A stretch of DNA of 64,000 nt from Uranotaenia lowii (lineage: Eukaryota; Arthropoda; Insecta; Diptera; Culicidae). The stretch covers positions 229,231,961 to 229,295,960 of the forward strand of contig NC_073693.1 of NCBI RefSeq assembly GCF_029784155.1, written 5' to 3'. The notes beneath the pieces were generated by a model that saw nothing but the letters and a program-made list of their open reading frames with translations, had not been told where the DNA came from and did not search any database. Numbering within the stretch: position 1 is the first letter of the stretch; every line of letters begins with the position of its first letter. Positions 43,035 through 56,085 of the stretch are shown here, in pieces. Position numbers and translations under genes: made by a program.

Positions 43035-43945
43035 TTCATGGCCTTTTTACCGTAATGTCAAGATGCCAAATCCAGCCAAAACAGTACGGAACAACCGTGT
43101 TTCTTCAGGAAAGGCAGCAGACGTTTATTCAAACAGTCTTTCACGAAGATTTCTTGGTTGACAGTCCCGGAAGCTATGAAAATGCTGCTTTTCAAGCCAC
43201 AGGTACAGATGGCTTGCCAAACCAGATATTTCTTCAAGAACTTTGACAGTTTCATGTGCTTGAAAATATCTGCTACCTTTCCCCTTCCTTTTGCCGTATA
43301 AAACTCCTGTCCCGGAAGCTGCTTGTAGTCGGCTTTGACGAAGGTTTCGTCGTCCATTAACACGCAGTCAAACTTCGTCAGCATCGTCGTGCACAGCCTC
43401 CAGGATCGCGCTTTGGCCGTCGTATTTTGTTTATCATCGCGATTTGGAGTCACTATCTTCTTCTAAGTCGATAGTCTGGCTCGTTTTTTGGCTCGATGCA
43501 CGGTTGTGGACGATACACCCAGCTTATTTCCGGCATCAAGGAAAGAGAGGTGAGGGCTTCACTTGAAACTACCGGCAACTCTCTTTGTCGTCTCAGCGGC
43601 TTCCGGTTTTCGATTTCCCCCAGATCCAGACTTCCTGGCTGTCGACAAACGTTCCCCAAACACTTTAATTACATTTGTAACGGTTTATTTGGCAACTTTT
43701 AGCGATTTCGCCAGCTTTGCGTGCGAGTAGCTCGGATTTTCGCGATGCGCGAACAAAATTTTGATACGCTGCTCTTCTTTCTTGGACGGCATTTTGACAA
43801 CTGAAGAGTGAAATCCAAAATCAAAATAGAAGCATCATTCTACACACACACACCTTCAAAATGAGGGGTGTTCAAGTTTTTTCAATGCAAAATTGAAAGA
43901 AATACGTCAAGTTGATGTTGACCAAATTTTGACCGTATCATCCTT
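42985..43945 (-). pseudogene. Third DD37E mariner, 5' part
   Basis: The minus strand begins at the inverted repeat ending 43945 (TA at 43946-43947). The transposase ATG is at 43792-43790. Small frame changes break the N-terminal helix-turn-helix part. The frame 43453-43058 carries the first Asp (CVLMDDETFVKAD) and reaches LFWLDLAS before a stop codon where the other copies read CHY or GHY. It keeps the segment (KYLVWQAICTCGLKSS) that the copy at 6855 has lost. The LINE follows at 42984. Not functional. Confidence 0.85.
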
Positions 43946-44220
43946 TACATACTAATTCATTTTTTAATTCCGGTCGGATAGTCATTTAAATATTAAGGAA
44001 GAGCTTACGACATGGTTCATACATTGTGCAATTTAAATTTTATTTTTATATTGATTAATAAAACAAACAAACAAAGCATGGGAAAAAATTCCTTTGGGAA
44101 ATATGAATTAAAAGCACTGATCTTTCTAGCAATCTTTACTGTTGAAAATTTTGCTGGAAAACTAGCGGGACAAAAACCAACAAAATTATGTTGGTTTTCA
44201 GCACAAAAATTTTGGCTGTG

Positions 44221-45020
44221 TAGCATAAGGAACAATATTCCGACCATTGATTTTATATGTGTTCTTTCAAAAAACAAGCTATTTTAATCATTTTGAAAAT
44301 TTATTTTTATTTGTAACTATCGATTTTGGCTGATATTTTTCGGTGAAAATTAAATCGAATAAAAACTTGATTACGTTTCGGCTTACTATTTTGTTTCGGC
44401 CATCTTCAGAAAAACTGTAATTCAAAAAAAAAAAAATAGAATACATCAGAATGCTTGTTTTACACAATTTTCTGTCACTTTTATCTACACTAGAAGCACT
44501 AACAATTTTTATGCCGTGTGCTTTCCATACGGCTGTCTAATTTACTTTGAGTCAGATTTTGAACCGATTCAAGTAGCTTGCGTCTCGCGTTCTTGGTGAC
44601 GTCGTGAAGCCGGTTGTTGTCGTCGTGTTTGGGGTTTTTGTTATTTTTGTTTGTATGGATTAAACCGACACTTGGTCATCGGATACGAGCGTGTACGCGA
44701 GCCAGTAAGTCATTGAGCGAGCGTGAGCGGGAGAGCGAGCCAAGTGTACGGTTGCGTAGTTTCCCCGGACGGGTGCAGTCATGTGGACCGACGCAACCGC
44801 TACAAAAGACCGGGCTTGTCTGCAAAACTGGCGACCGTGACAGATTATTTCTCGTAAACTTATCAAAAATCAAATAATCGAATCAAAAATTTAAACAAAT
44901 GCGATCAACAATTCACGTTGAATAAATTTTCATCACAGTTGCTTTAAAATCAGATACTTTATGAAATGCCCATTGCCAAAAAAAAACTGCGGTTAAATGG
45001 GTAATTCGTAGTTGAAGCGA
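44221..45020. other. Duplicated non-coding DNA, copy B
   Basis: Counterpart of 8621-9407. Retains an 18-bp stretch (CAGTCATGTGGACCGACG near 44776) deleted in A. No gene supported. Confidence 0.4.
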
Positions 45021-45093
45021 AGGGCTTGTGACATAGCTTAGTTGGCAAGTAAATTGCTTCCTGAGCCGATGTCCGTGAGTTCGAACCCAAGAG
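45021..45093 (+). repeat. tRNA-like block (SINE head), copy B
   Basis: Box A TAGCTTAGTTGG and box B GAGTTCGAACCC, spaced as in tRNA-derived sequences. Not a functional tRNA, because the acceptor stem does not pair. Same block as 9408-9480. Confidence 0.6.
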
Positions 45094-46945
45094 TAAACAT
45101 TGATCACAGTTGTACCAGATAAGTTTTTCTATGGCTGTCCGCCAACTGCATCGTTCATATGAGTCGCGAATGACAAAAATGTTAAAACGACTATAATCGA
45201 AATAAAAAAAATAGAACTGCATTCTTAAATAAAACTTAAGCAAACAGTTTCGTATCAATTTCACGAAATCTATGTTTGATAGTTTTACATAATTCCTTGA
45301 AATCTCCAAAAATTCTAACCTTTTTGATCCAACACTCAAGAACGCGTGGGTTGATCCCTTCAAGTGATACGGGGAGCTGAAATTATAGCTTCACGGGGCC
45401 ACCAGGAAAATTCCACCCTCCAACTTGTGAAAGTATACCCAATCGTCGTCGGGTCGTCCCCACCTGAGATAGAGAGAGAGAGGATTAAAATTCAAATTAC
45501 CCGACAATTATGCCAATCGTGTAAATGGAGGAATAATTGACGCATAAATTCAAACAAGCCATCCTCATTCTCAGTTAAGCTCTGCTGGCTGCCATTCGGA
45601 TTAGATTTGCTTTCGGGGGGCATAAGTCATACTCTAGCAACTAGTTGTGGGAAGATTAGCTTCAAACGGTGCCATAGGATTTCGACGACGACTACGACGA
45701 CCAACAACGACTAAATCGAGGATAGAGAATGAATATTTCAGCGCCATGAACGCCCGGGTCCTTTGAGTGAGTACATTTTGTGGTAGGTAATGTATTCCAT
45801 CCGGTGTGTATGTACGAGGAAAGTGGCAAGTGGGATACATAATTTCACCCCTAATCAACCGCTGTTTATTTAAGGAAATTCTAATCATAAGTAAATTTTG
45901 CGATAACAGGTTCTTATCTTATTCAGTTTGTTGCCTTGTCTTTACTTGGGAAAACCTTTAATTCGAAAACGTTTTCCTCGACTCACTATATTTTGTGGAA
46001 AAATTGTTTTTGAAAATCGCCTCAATGTAATTTTTCCCATCACAAAATTGGAAAAGTTTGAAGTTCAACGTAAAGCAAATGAACTTCAACAAAATTGAGA
46101 AATGGAATCAAAATCCGTGCTTTAACAAAAGTTAAGTATGTGGTGAAAATGCATTTTGCCCGCTCATTTTCAACACCTGTAATTTTCTTCCAATCTTTTT
46201 CCATCCATCTATAATTTTCAAATCTTGAAATATTCTCACTATGATAACATAACATCCACCGATAAGGCCGTTATAAATTTTTTCAAACAAAACCCACGGT
46301 GGTTAATCTCAATTAATGGGATGAAAATTATTTTTAGAAATGTTTTCACAAACTTCCTTTATCAATGTTCAAAAAATGCACGCTGATTTGCCAGTGGATC
46401 TCTCACATTAGCGATAGCTTTTTATCACTGTTACACAGAAGTGATATCCTTACTATTAATGTTCTCATTTCTATGTGATATTCTGAAATAACCACTCAGA
46501 ATATCTGGCAACACTTCTGAGATATCAAGAACCAAGTTTGAGTAATTTGGCTTCATGTGCCCGGATCGGAGCGCGTCTGACAATCGGACCGATTATTGTC
46601 ATAAGATAGCTTATCAGTTAAAAAACGTCCGATTTTTGTCCGATTTTCCGGACCATTTACCTGCTGCTAAAAGCAGCGTCGAAGACAACACCTGACAGTT
46701 CAAATAGGATCAGATTTGGTTTGAACTCGGTCAGTTTTTCATGACCAAATTGGCGCGACGCGTCGTCTAGTTTCGAAACGTCACCGCGGTGTCAATCATG
46801 GCAATCATGTTTTTTATATGTCATTTTTTTTTACTGGTACCATTCTCGACGGAAAGCGAATCAAATTTCTTCCAAAAACTTTCTCAGGAAAGTTTTTTGA
46901 AATCATTTGCTTTAAGCATAGTTTAGAACAAAAACCTTTTTCCAG
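45094..46945. other. Duplicated DNA, copy B, no supported gene
   Basis: Counterpart of 9481-11359, nearly identical from about 45480. The 84-codon minus-strand frame 45634-45888 is unchanged relative to A but has no recognisable similarity. Confidence 0.4.
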
Positions 46946-47113
46946 GCAATCATCCCCAGCGAAGACACTTCGCAAGGCCAGCAGAACATGGGTCTGGTCG
47001 AAAGCATCGGTAAACCAATTCAGAATTTCCGAGGTAACGCGAGGGTGTTAGCCTGCCGAAGAATGTTTTTTTTTGTTGTTATAAATGTTATGTATTATTT
47101 AGATGTTAAATAA
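46946..47113 (+). CDS. Possible 3'-terminal exon fragment, copy B
   Basis: Same 55-codon frame as 11360-11527: acceptor-like CTTTTTCCAG, SEDTSQGQQNMGLVESIGK, a TAA stop at 47111-47113 and an overlapping AATAAA. The only nearby difference from A is in the pyrimidine tract. Function unknown; a chance frame remains possible. Confidence 0.25.
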   Translation, partial: AIIPSEDTSQGQQNMGLVESIGKPIQNFRGNARVLACRRMFFFVVINVMYYLDVK

Positions 47114-47966
47114 AATACATTTTTTACGAATCACTTGAACTATTTGAAAAAATCAAATGGTTTATAAATTTACGATGGCAGCTATATTAAATTTTGATTT
47201 AGAAAACGAACCTCTGCGATCTGACCGAATTTGGTCTGAAAATTCGGACCGAATTCGGTCTAGAATCCGGACAGAAATCGATCTGGAAATCCGGACGGAA
47301 TTCAGACCAATTGTTTTGAAAGTTTGTTTTTTGGCATCGCGTCGCGTCGTCAGGAAACTTGTGTCACCAGAGCACTGAATTCGTTCGATTTCGGTTGGAT
47401 TTCTTGTTGGATTTCCGACCGATTCACGGGTTGAACGTACCGAAATCCAACCGATTTTGGCTTGATTTTCCGATCCGGGTGATGATGTAAACATTTGTAC
47501 AGTGTTTACCATCATCAACTGTCATCAGATGTCATTAATCTATTGTCCTCGATTGTGAATTGGACACAATGCATGTGGAGGACCAGAACAAGCCTCGCCT
47601 TAGCTTTTATTACGTCGTATGAAAAAATTTAAACAAACAGTTTTGTTACAAAAAAAAAAAAAAAAAAAAAAAAAAACACAAAAACTGACATAAACTAGTC
47701 GCAACATCTTTCCATTAAGAATTTTTGTAGTCTGGACAACATACTCAGTATGTAAAATAAAAATTTTGAAGTTGTTTTGATAACTTTTGCAGCACTTTTC
47801 TGTGAATTCTTAAGATGTTTCAAACAACGCAATGAAAGCTCACGCATTTCCTCGTGTTTTGTTTTCGCGCGATACCACAGAAATCTTATGCTGATGGATC
47901 GTTCTGATCCACGTGGAAAACCCATTTCTGCAGGATCCGAACAGTGAATTTCAACAAATAGGAATT
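47114..47966. other. Duplicated DNA with GGTCTG/CCGAAT repeats, copy B
   Basis: Counterpart of 11528-12372. The poly-A run near 47650 is longer than in A. No gene is supported. Confidence 0.35.
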
Positions 47967-48136
47967 AAGAATGGCTGATGGATAGCTAAGCACTATATGT
48001 TTTTTTTTTCAGGATAAATTTTAATTGGTGGTGAAAGATAATATGTCTAGGGCATATTTTTAGAAAACAATTTTTCACCACCTAAAAACTTTATCCTAGA
48101 AAACACATATGTTGCTTAGCCTATTATTCATTCTTA
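47967..48136. mobile_element. Foldback MITE, copy B
   Basis: Same palindromic element as 12373-12541, at the same site and almost identical. Confidence 0.7.
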
Positions 48137-49293
48137 TTTAATTCTTCTATCCAGAGTTTCATCTCACCACAGTTGTCCATAACATAAATCTATCGGAGAT
48201 TCAGATCAATCATCAAAATTAACATACCAATAAATGAATAAACATGAATATGGATGTGTTTTTAATTATTTCTGCATCATCATGGAAACTCAAAAGTCAT
48301 ATGTTTCTAAAATAGATAATTTATATATTTTTTTTAAATTGCTACATTAACATATTTAATTCTACAAACTGGTATTTTCTGTTGTTTTCGTGACAAGACT
48401 CGCCAAGTATTAAATTTTAGTAAAGATGACCTTCGATAATGAACCAAATTTGCTAAAATTCGTCAATCGATTTAATTTATTAAAATAATGTAAGGATTCC
48501 AGATTTCCTCCGGAATGTATGTTGGACGGACAAATCTAGGCAATTTTATCTAAAAACCTCGCAAAATCCGGGCATTTGATTTAAAATTGTCGACCAAAGA
48601 CCCGGCAATATCTGAGAAAATTTGATCAAAACTTAGGAATTCCTCATCAAAAATTAAAAGAAATCGAAAATAGTATTTTTTTTCTCAAAACTTATCAACA
48701 AATTTTGAATAATATTTCAGGCTTCCAAAAACCTTTAACGATTATTTGTTGAAAATTTGCTAAATTAAAATATTTTGGAAACATAAATAAATCTTTTTAA
48801 CAACACATTTTTTTTTGTAATTCGCTAAAATCAGGTTTTTTTTAAATAAAATTCAAGCAACAATGCTGATCTGGACTTTTCCCAAATTAGTTGTTGAATA
48901 TCCAGGCAAACCCGAATAAAACAGGCAATCTGGCAAGCTTTTTCTTATGCAGGGGTGAGCAACCTTTTAAATCAACAGGACAGTTTGAATTTTAAATGTT
49001 TTGCGCTGGCCTCACTTTAAATAATATTTTACAGTATTTCACAGGATTTAATCGAAAATAATTATGTGAATAGAGAAAATAAGAAATAGATCATTAATTT
49101 TCCAAAACTAGGACTTTTTTTATGAATCAAATTAAATAAACGAAAAATTGAATGAACTCATGTGTTGTTTAATTGAAATATCAGCCAAAATAGATAAGAT
49201 TGATCACTTAATCATTTGTTATTTTTGTGTATCTATCTAAATTTTTTTCAATTGATTTGAACTTATTCTCAAAACATCGATTTATTATTCAAA
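48137..49293. other. Duplicated AT-rich DNA, copy B, no gene seen
   Basis: Counterpart of 12542-13703. Nothing recognised. Confidence 0.5.
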
Positions 49294-49976
49294 CGCAGCA
49301 ACTTTTTTTTGCTGGTTTTTGTCCCGCTGACTTTTCAGCAATTTAACTTGCTGAAAACGATCAGCAAACTCATTTACTGGAAATTCAGCATTCTAAATTG
49401 GTGGAAATCAGTTACCTGAATTGCTTGAAATCGGCATTTTCTTAAACAACCGGAAATTACGGGATCTTAAATTAGATTTTAAATTTAAAAATCAATATTT
49501 AACCTCTATAGCTGTCATATTTATAAAAAGAAATAAGTTTGTTCATTTTTCATAAGCTTCATTTAATTTTTATGTTTAAAACCAACTAAAATAATATCTG
49601 CCAGTGCGTTTGGCTCCATCCAAAATAAAATTAAATTATTAGTTTTTTTTTTTATGAAATACTTTATCTGTTTAAAAAATTTACCTTTGGTTTAAATGCT
49701 TCATAGCTGGAATATAGATAGAAATAAAAATCGATGTCTCCACCGTAGCATACACGAGAAACCAACAAACGCTTTTCGCGCGCAACGAAAAATAACTGGC
49801 AAAAAACAAAAACAAATTCGAGATTAACAGATCGATTGCTGGTTTTTCAGCAATGAAGACCAAGTGCTGAAAAATCAGCAGAAAGGAGATTTTTTTTATG
49901 GTTTCTAGAAAAACTTGGATTGCTGGACTTTTCCAGCATTTTTTTTTGCCGGAAATCTAGGCAAATATTTACTGTG
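49294..49976. mobile_element. CAGCAA-rich MITE, right copy in duplicate B
   Basis: The right end GGCAAATATTTACTGTG, read on the minus strand, gives CACAGTAAATATTTGCC, matching the left end of the MITE at 39827. The similarity extends about 180 bp inward (shared CAGCAATCCAA and CAGCAATCGATCTGT). It is inverted relative to that MITE. TA follows at 49977-49978. Confidence 0.7.
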
Positions 49977-51253
49977 TAGACATTATTTGCTTAACGTTTT
50001 TTTTTCTCAAAAACTATATTTTTTCAAGGCGAATCATAAGACCGTTGGAGATGCTCTCTTGGAAAAAATTTTTATTGTGTTGTGCGTTACTATTCCTTAT
50101 CACTCCCTTTTGAAAACCTTCTGGAGATATACCACAGCAATAACTAAAAATCAAGAATCTATATTGTCCGTTGTCTTCTCGGCCTTAGACGTCGAATCGT
50201 TATTGAAATGTATTGAAAATATTCTGTTTTAAGCTTGTTTTCCGTAACAGTTACAGAAATCACAGAAAAATCTATAATGTCACAGATTTTTAATCAAATT
50301 ATTTCTAAGAATCTTTTTTACAATTTCATTCTGTATTCTTAAAATTATGGTCAAATTTCAAATAATTCTCAATTGAACTCAGATAATCTTGGAATAGGAT
50401 TAGTAACGCTGCTTATTGAAAATCTCATGATATTTGTAATGTGAATTGTTATATTCCAAATACAATGATTCAATTGAACGATGTTCAGTATGGCTTTTCG
50501 GTGAAATTTTATTACTTATTTTTTTAAATCTTCTCTCATGGATTTTGGATTATTGAACTCTTATATGACGTTTTTTTTTTTTAATTTTAATTGCCCTGAT
50601 GACTTTAAAAGAACACAATAAATGTGTTAAATTGCTAAAAAAGAGGTGACTTATTGGAATTCTTGAGGGATTACTGCATATACAAATAAATCAGTATAGA
50701 GTTTAAAGAAGCCACCCACTTATCAATTATTTTCGGTATAGATTGTACAAGTATTTTATGATGATTAACACTCGTTTGTAGGAAAAAGAAATTATAAATT
50801 CGATTTTAGAAGAGTTTCGCTTACCCCTGTTTTAATATATAATCGATTCATTCAATTATGAATGAGCGCAAGAAGTTTTAATTTCCTATGGAAATTTGAA
50901 TGGGAAGAAATTCGTTTGAAAATCACTAGAGCTGTACAAAAAGTTTTAAACGAAAGTTTGAATTTTAAATATTGTTTAGATCTTGCTGAACTGCAAGTTT
51001 TTTTTTAAGCGGTTTGTTTTTGTTCAGTTCTTCTAAAACGGTTTCATAGTGTAAAATTTATGTAAACAAACCACAAACTTAATCTGTACCTCAAAAAAGG
51101 TATTGGGGATATTTTTTATTATCTGACAATTTGCGCCGGGGGTCTTCAGATCTTCCACAAAATTTGAAAATGAGTTCGTTTAATCACTTAAATACACATG
51201 TAGTTTTTTCAGATTTCTTGCATTATTATTTTTGCGAGTTAGATTTGGCTATA
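49977..51253. other. Duplicated DNA with the empty LTR-element site
   Basis: Counterpart of 14395-14706 plus 17505-18467. The single CAGAT at 50283-50287 is the unoccupied target of the LTR element in copy A. No gene is seen. Confidence 0.6.
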
Positions 51254-51457
51254 GGGGAGATAAGGGCATAATGGCCACCTTAAGGAAAACGCTTATTCAA
51301 CCATAGAGAACAGCTGTAGAGGCATAATGAGAAACCCCCCGAGGCAGTATGAGCACCATTGATGAAGGCATAATGAGCGTTTTCTGCCGGGGATTCTAGC
51401 AGTGAATTCGACTCGATGAAGTCAACTGAGTAATAGAGCTACAGCTTAACTTGTATC

Positions 51458-51533
51458 GTCTGACGATTTGGCCTATGGGTTAGATGTCGGAGAGGTAATC
51501 AGTAGGCTCGAGTTCGATTCCTGGTCGAGGTGA
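51458..51533 (+). repeat. tRNA-like block in the left TIR
   Basis: Contains TTGGCCTATGGGTTAGATG (box A region) and GAGTTCGATTCCTGG (box B). It is paired with an inverted relative at 58894-58970. Stems are too imperfect for a working tRNA. Confidence 0.6.
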
Positions 51534-52035
51534 TTTTTTTTTCATTTATCATTCACTAGATGATTTTACCCGGCCTTGCTCGGGTTCACATAAAGTATAA
51601 ATCAAAATGAGTCAATAGACTTTTCAAAATTTTGGAAGCCTTGTATTCATCATTATAAGAAATTTGGCCATGTTACCTTTGTAACTTTGGTTAGTCTGCT
51701 TAAAGTTTTGATTGAGATTATTTACCGCGTTTATCGTTTTCATTTTAATAAAAAAACAAATAGCTAAGATGTTTGTATTTATAGAAATTTAAAATTATTT
51801 CCCTTGAATTGTTGGGTATTCATCCTATAACAAAAAAAAAAAACTTTAAACCCATCATTTTCAGGAAGCTTGAATTGATTTAGCCTTATATTTCTATCAT
51901 CAAATGAAAACAATGTTTTTTTTATGAAAATTCGGTTTCTCAAGCATGTAAACATACGCGAACGACCCCTTTTGAAGATCCCACTTTTCAACATGGATTA
52001 TTTCCCCGTGGAATGGTATATTCGACTTTTATTTA

Positions 52036-55000
52036 CAGTAGAACCCCGCGGGGGAAGGACCACCTCGGATAAGCGAAACTTCGGATTACACGAAATACAT
52101 TGAAAATCTAATCCTTTGGCTCTGGTTTTTTATATCATTCAAGCGCATAGCTCGGTAAAGGCATGGTTTTTGTTATGCTATTTAATCGACGTTTTTTGCA
52201 AATAAAGACTGTAAACTCGCCGAAAAAAAACGATTTAATATCACAACAATATAAAACGGTGATAAAACACAACTTCACATGGATTTTGTATGAAAACGGA
52301 GGCTTGGATTACACGGATGCTCTGATTACCGGAGCTCGAATAAGCGTAGTTCTCAGGCGCGGTCCTATGGGGGGGGGGTGATCGGGGTGATCAACCCCCC
52401 CCCCCCCCCAAGCGCCAAAAAACCGTTACGAAGTACTCGCAAACGCTGGATTTCATATAAAAACTAATAACTTTTCCTAGTAGGTGTACTTTCGAATTCT
52501 CAAATTTTTCCACTCCGTGGAGGGTTTGTTAGATAAAAAAAAATTTAATTATCACCTTAAAGCTCCAAATTGAAAAAAAAATCGGTCCGCCAAACTAAAC
52601 AGCTGTTACTTGCAATTCTCTAGACCGAATTTCATCAAATAACTATTGTTGAGGTACTTACAGCGTTGAATTCGAATTTGCTGACCACATACGCTGCCGG
52701 CCATTAGTTTGGGATCACCCCCTCAAATAAAACCTTTTTCGTACGTTATTGTAAAAATATATGTATGTTAACTTAATATGACTTAAACTTGGCTTAAACC
52801 TTATTTCATGATTTTTTATTTTTCCTTAAAAATCATTTTTAAAATTTGGAAATGATGAGTACATCAAGAAAAAAAAAATTAAAATTAAATACGATTTTTC
52901 ACTTTTTCTATACAGTAATTGTTGCAAATTTGTTACTTTATGAAACAAAGGATTAAAATTGAAAATTTTCAATAAAAATCGCACTTCATATTTAAAACCG
53001 ATCAGTTCAGGGTTGGGTGGACCGAATTTAAAAAATTGAGTTGCATTTGAATCTTTTTTCAAAAATATCCAAACATTTTTAAAAAATTTATGCTTAAATT
53101 ATCTGAAGTTCTTTAAATAGATAAAATAGCTACTTAAGTTATCGATCAAAAGTTTGGGCTCACCCTCCAGTATGGTGTATCGGCAAAAAGTTTGGGATCT
53201 TCGAAACATGCAATTTAGTTTCGTGCGTATCTCTGTCATTAAGCAACGTTTCCCTAATTTGTTAGTTATCTTTAATGCTCATGAGCTTTTTTTCGCTTTT
53301 TGGATATTAAGTGAAAATATTTTTTCAGTCTAACTTCGTTAAAACTTTAGCTATATTTTATTCTTTTTTTAATAATGTTCATCAAATAGTCGGTATGTTC
53401 AATAAATACCTGCAAACTTGTTTTCGACCATAACTTTGTTATCTTACAAGTTATTGTAGATCGGTTTGGCTCCATGTTTGATAGATCAATATATTTCGAT
53501 TCTTTTAGAAGCAAAAAAGACTAGAGGCTTTAAGTGTTAAATTGCCTTTAGGGCCGTTCAGATACCACGTGGCCAAAAAAAATGAGATTTTTACCCCCTT
53601 CTCTCTCTTTGTGCACAAGTGTGGGTATTTGGCAACCCCTACCCTCCTTCCCTAGATGTTCATTTGAACAGATTCGATTTTTGTTGCCTACATCTAATAC
53701 TACATTTCCATATCTTGGTTTATTTTTCATTGCAAACTCCAATTATTACAGAATGCATCTCCAAAGCCCATATTTTTTTTTTGAACTAAAGATACCGAAA
53801 CTGACTAGACAATTTAAATTAAAAAGATACATTTAAATTTCAGATTTTTTTTGAATAATTTCTTATTTTGGAACGTTTCTGAAAAAAAAATGAGCTTTGA
53901 TTGAATTTGGCTCGACGTAGCAAAAATTATCGAATTTGATTTATTGATATAAAATGATTCATCATAATATGGTAATTACTCAGATTTTCAGAATTTCAAT
54001 TTCCATACTTTTACGTTTGAAAAAGAAATACAAATTTTGGATTAATATATGAAAAATAGCCAAACACATCGAATTAAAAATGTGTTTTTTCGAAATATGT
54101 TTTTTTTTTAAATCAATCATTTATTTGCCTTTCGAAGGCTCGTTAACTGTGATATTTTACGACTTTCGTTAGCTTTTTGCACTTATACCCCTTTGGTTCG
54201 AAGGCCGTCATACATTTTGAGTCGTTATCACAATCAAACAATTTTAATAATGATCAAAAGTTTTTATTAAAAATAATCCATTCTTTAATTTAAAACTTCC
54301 AAAATTAATTTAAATAAGTAAGAAATGGTTGCGATAAAGTTGTTCTGAGGCCAAACTATGATTAAAATTATAAAAATAAATTTCAATTATGGGGATTTTA
54401 TGCTAATAAAAAATTACATTAAAAATGTGAAATTTAGATGATTGGTTGAAACTTTATATCAGTTATGCTTGAAATTCTATACAAAGCTCGAAAAAATAGA
54501 GTTTTTCACCTGCTTTGATTAGCACTTTTGCTCCAAAGCTGTAAGAGGCTCGCGTTACCTGTGTATGTATGTGAGTGCAGGTTTTCGCTCATTAATTGTT
54601 TTCTATGCAAAAAGTGAAATTTATTTTCATCAATTCTATTATCACTTTTTAAATATTACTTACAATTTCATTTTTCGCAAACGTTATTTTTGAACACATT
54701 TTAAGCTTTTTTACGATTTTTCATGTTCATGCTATTTATTTTAAGAATATTCGTTTCACCGAATACTTGAGAAGGTTAAATAATTATTGGGTATTCGGTC
54801 GTTCGAACTATTCAATACATCTCAAATGAAATCTAGTCAATTTTCTAAAAGTACTGAAAATACTACTTCTGAAACTAGAGGTGATGGATAAAATCTGATA
54901 AGAAATCCAGGTGAGATATATCTATTCCGTCATCCCCGACTATTTTCTAGGAAACAAGGCAATCGCTAAAGTTGAACATTCGGAAGACATTTTTCTAATT

Positions 55001-56085
55001 TTCGACCAACACGGCTGGATTTCAGGATTCACAATACTTATATCGCAGATACAGCTTTAGCTCCTCTACAAAATAATATTTAAAATTTTGAGTAGAAATC
55101 AAATATAATAATTTAGGTTAAAAAATCCACTCTGAATCTGAAAGTTTGGTTATTTCAATTGCAATGGATTGTGACTTTTCAGTGAAATATTGTTATAGTA
55201 TGTATTAACTTTCAGAAATTTACACTTTATTCAATATTCTTTTTTTAATTCAAACATTATACAAAATGTTTGAAAATATTAAGAGTATGAAGAAAAAATA
55301 CGACTTTTTACATTTTTTAAAATAAATTATTAGTTGAAAATTTGTTACTATTTCTTTGGATTCAGTTAAAATAAAATTAAAAATCTAGTATTAGAGCTTG
55401 AAATTCAAGAAATTACAAAAAAAATAATCCAAAAGCTTCATACCTAAGAATTTTGTTTTTATGATTTATGAATTAAATTTATCTTTAAAAATTGAAGAAT
55501 TGGAAGAAGAATTAATAACAATTCGATACTTTCCACAACGTTTCAGCAAAATACTTCATAAAAATAATTAAATATTCAGTTTTCAATTCATAGCAATAAT
55601 AAACAAACATTTTTCCCAAATAATTGTTTTGGAATTGTTGCAAAATGAGAGTAATTAAAATTTTGCTGAGGGTCTTATACTGATATGAAGATGCCCAGTG
55701 AAAATATTGTGGATTACTTAAAGATTTTTTGTTACATTTTCTTCTACGAAAATGTGTGTTTAATTTTGATTTGTGAAATGTCATTTATATCGGAAAATTC
55801 TTTATTAAACTACCAATTGTAAAAATTATGAAAATTATCTTTTTTATCAACACTTTAATAAGTGTTTTGAGAAAATTTGTTAAAAGTTTTCACAACTTTT
55901 CTCTAATTTAAATTCATTCAAATTACTAACCTACAACTTTACAATCCTACAAAATACAAGTCTTATTTGCAACTGTACCCTCCCTCCTGTAATCCTTCTT
56001 ATTGACTGATTTTTGAAAATTCGGAAAATCACCCCCCCCCCCCCCAAGAGCAAACTCTAGGACCGCCCCTGGTAGTTCTGCTTCA
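52036..56085. mobile_element. pogo-like MITE split by a hAT element
   Basis: CAGTAGAACCCCGCGGGGG after TA at 52034-52035 resembles the CAGTAGAACCTCG ends of pogo/Tigger transposons. The region near 52325-52353 together with 56072-56085 (GAATAAGC...GTAGTTCTGCTT) reads on the minus strand as AGCAGAACTACGCTTATTCG, a worn partner end. Without the hAT insertion the element would be about 330 bp. The right boundary is approximate. Confidence 0.45.
52354..56071. mobile_element. Non-autonomous hAT element with 8-bp target duplication
   Basis: GTAGTTCT at 52346-52353 and again at 56072-56079 is an exact 8-bp duplication, the hAT signature. The ends are inverted: CAGGCGCGGTCCTA on the left against CAGGGGCGGTCCTA (read inward) on the right, followed on both sides by long G/C runs (52369-52378, 52396-52409 and 56032-56045). 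Length is 3718 bp. The inside is AT-rich with no transposase frame. AGTTTGGGATC-like motifs recur at 52706, 53149 and 53187, perhaps from a smaller element nested inside. Confidence 0.9.

Larger units (their letters stand above)
39827..44220. mobile_element. CAGCAA-rich MITE, left copy in duplicate B, carrying a mariner
   Basis: It begins CACAGTAAATTTTTGCC after TA (39825-39826) and ends GGCTGTG at 44220 before TA (44221-44222), so both ends read CACAG inward and are flanked by TA. Many CAGCAA / TTGCTGGAA blocks lie near the ends. Its body is interrupted by a mariner (40414-43945) that itself contains a LINE. The 235 bp to the left of the mariner (40179-40413) are repeated to its right (43948-44180), so part of the MITE is duplicated around the mariner. 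TA targets point to the Tc1/mariner superfamily for the MITE as well. Confidence 0.7.

Noticed and set aside
39827..49976. Single 10-kb DNA transposon
   Set aside because: The inner ends show two separate MITEs in inverted orientation, and the duplication extends well past them; a composite unit remains possible and is listed as a finding.
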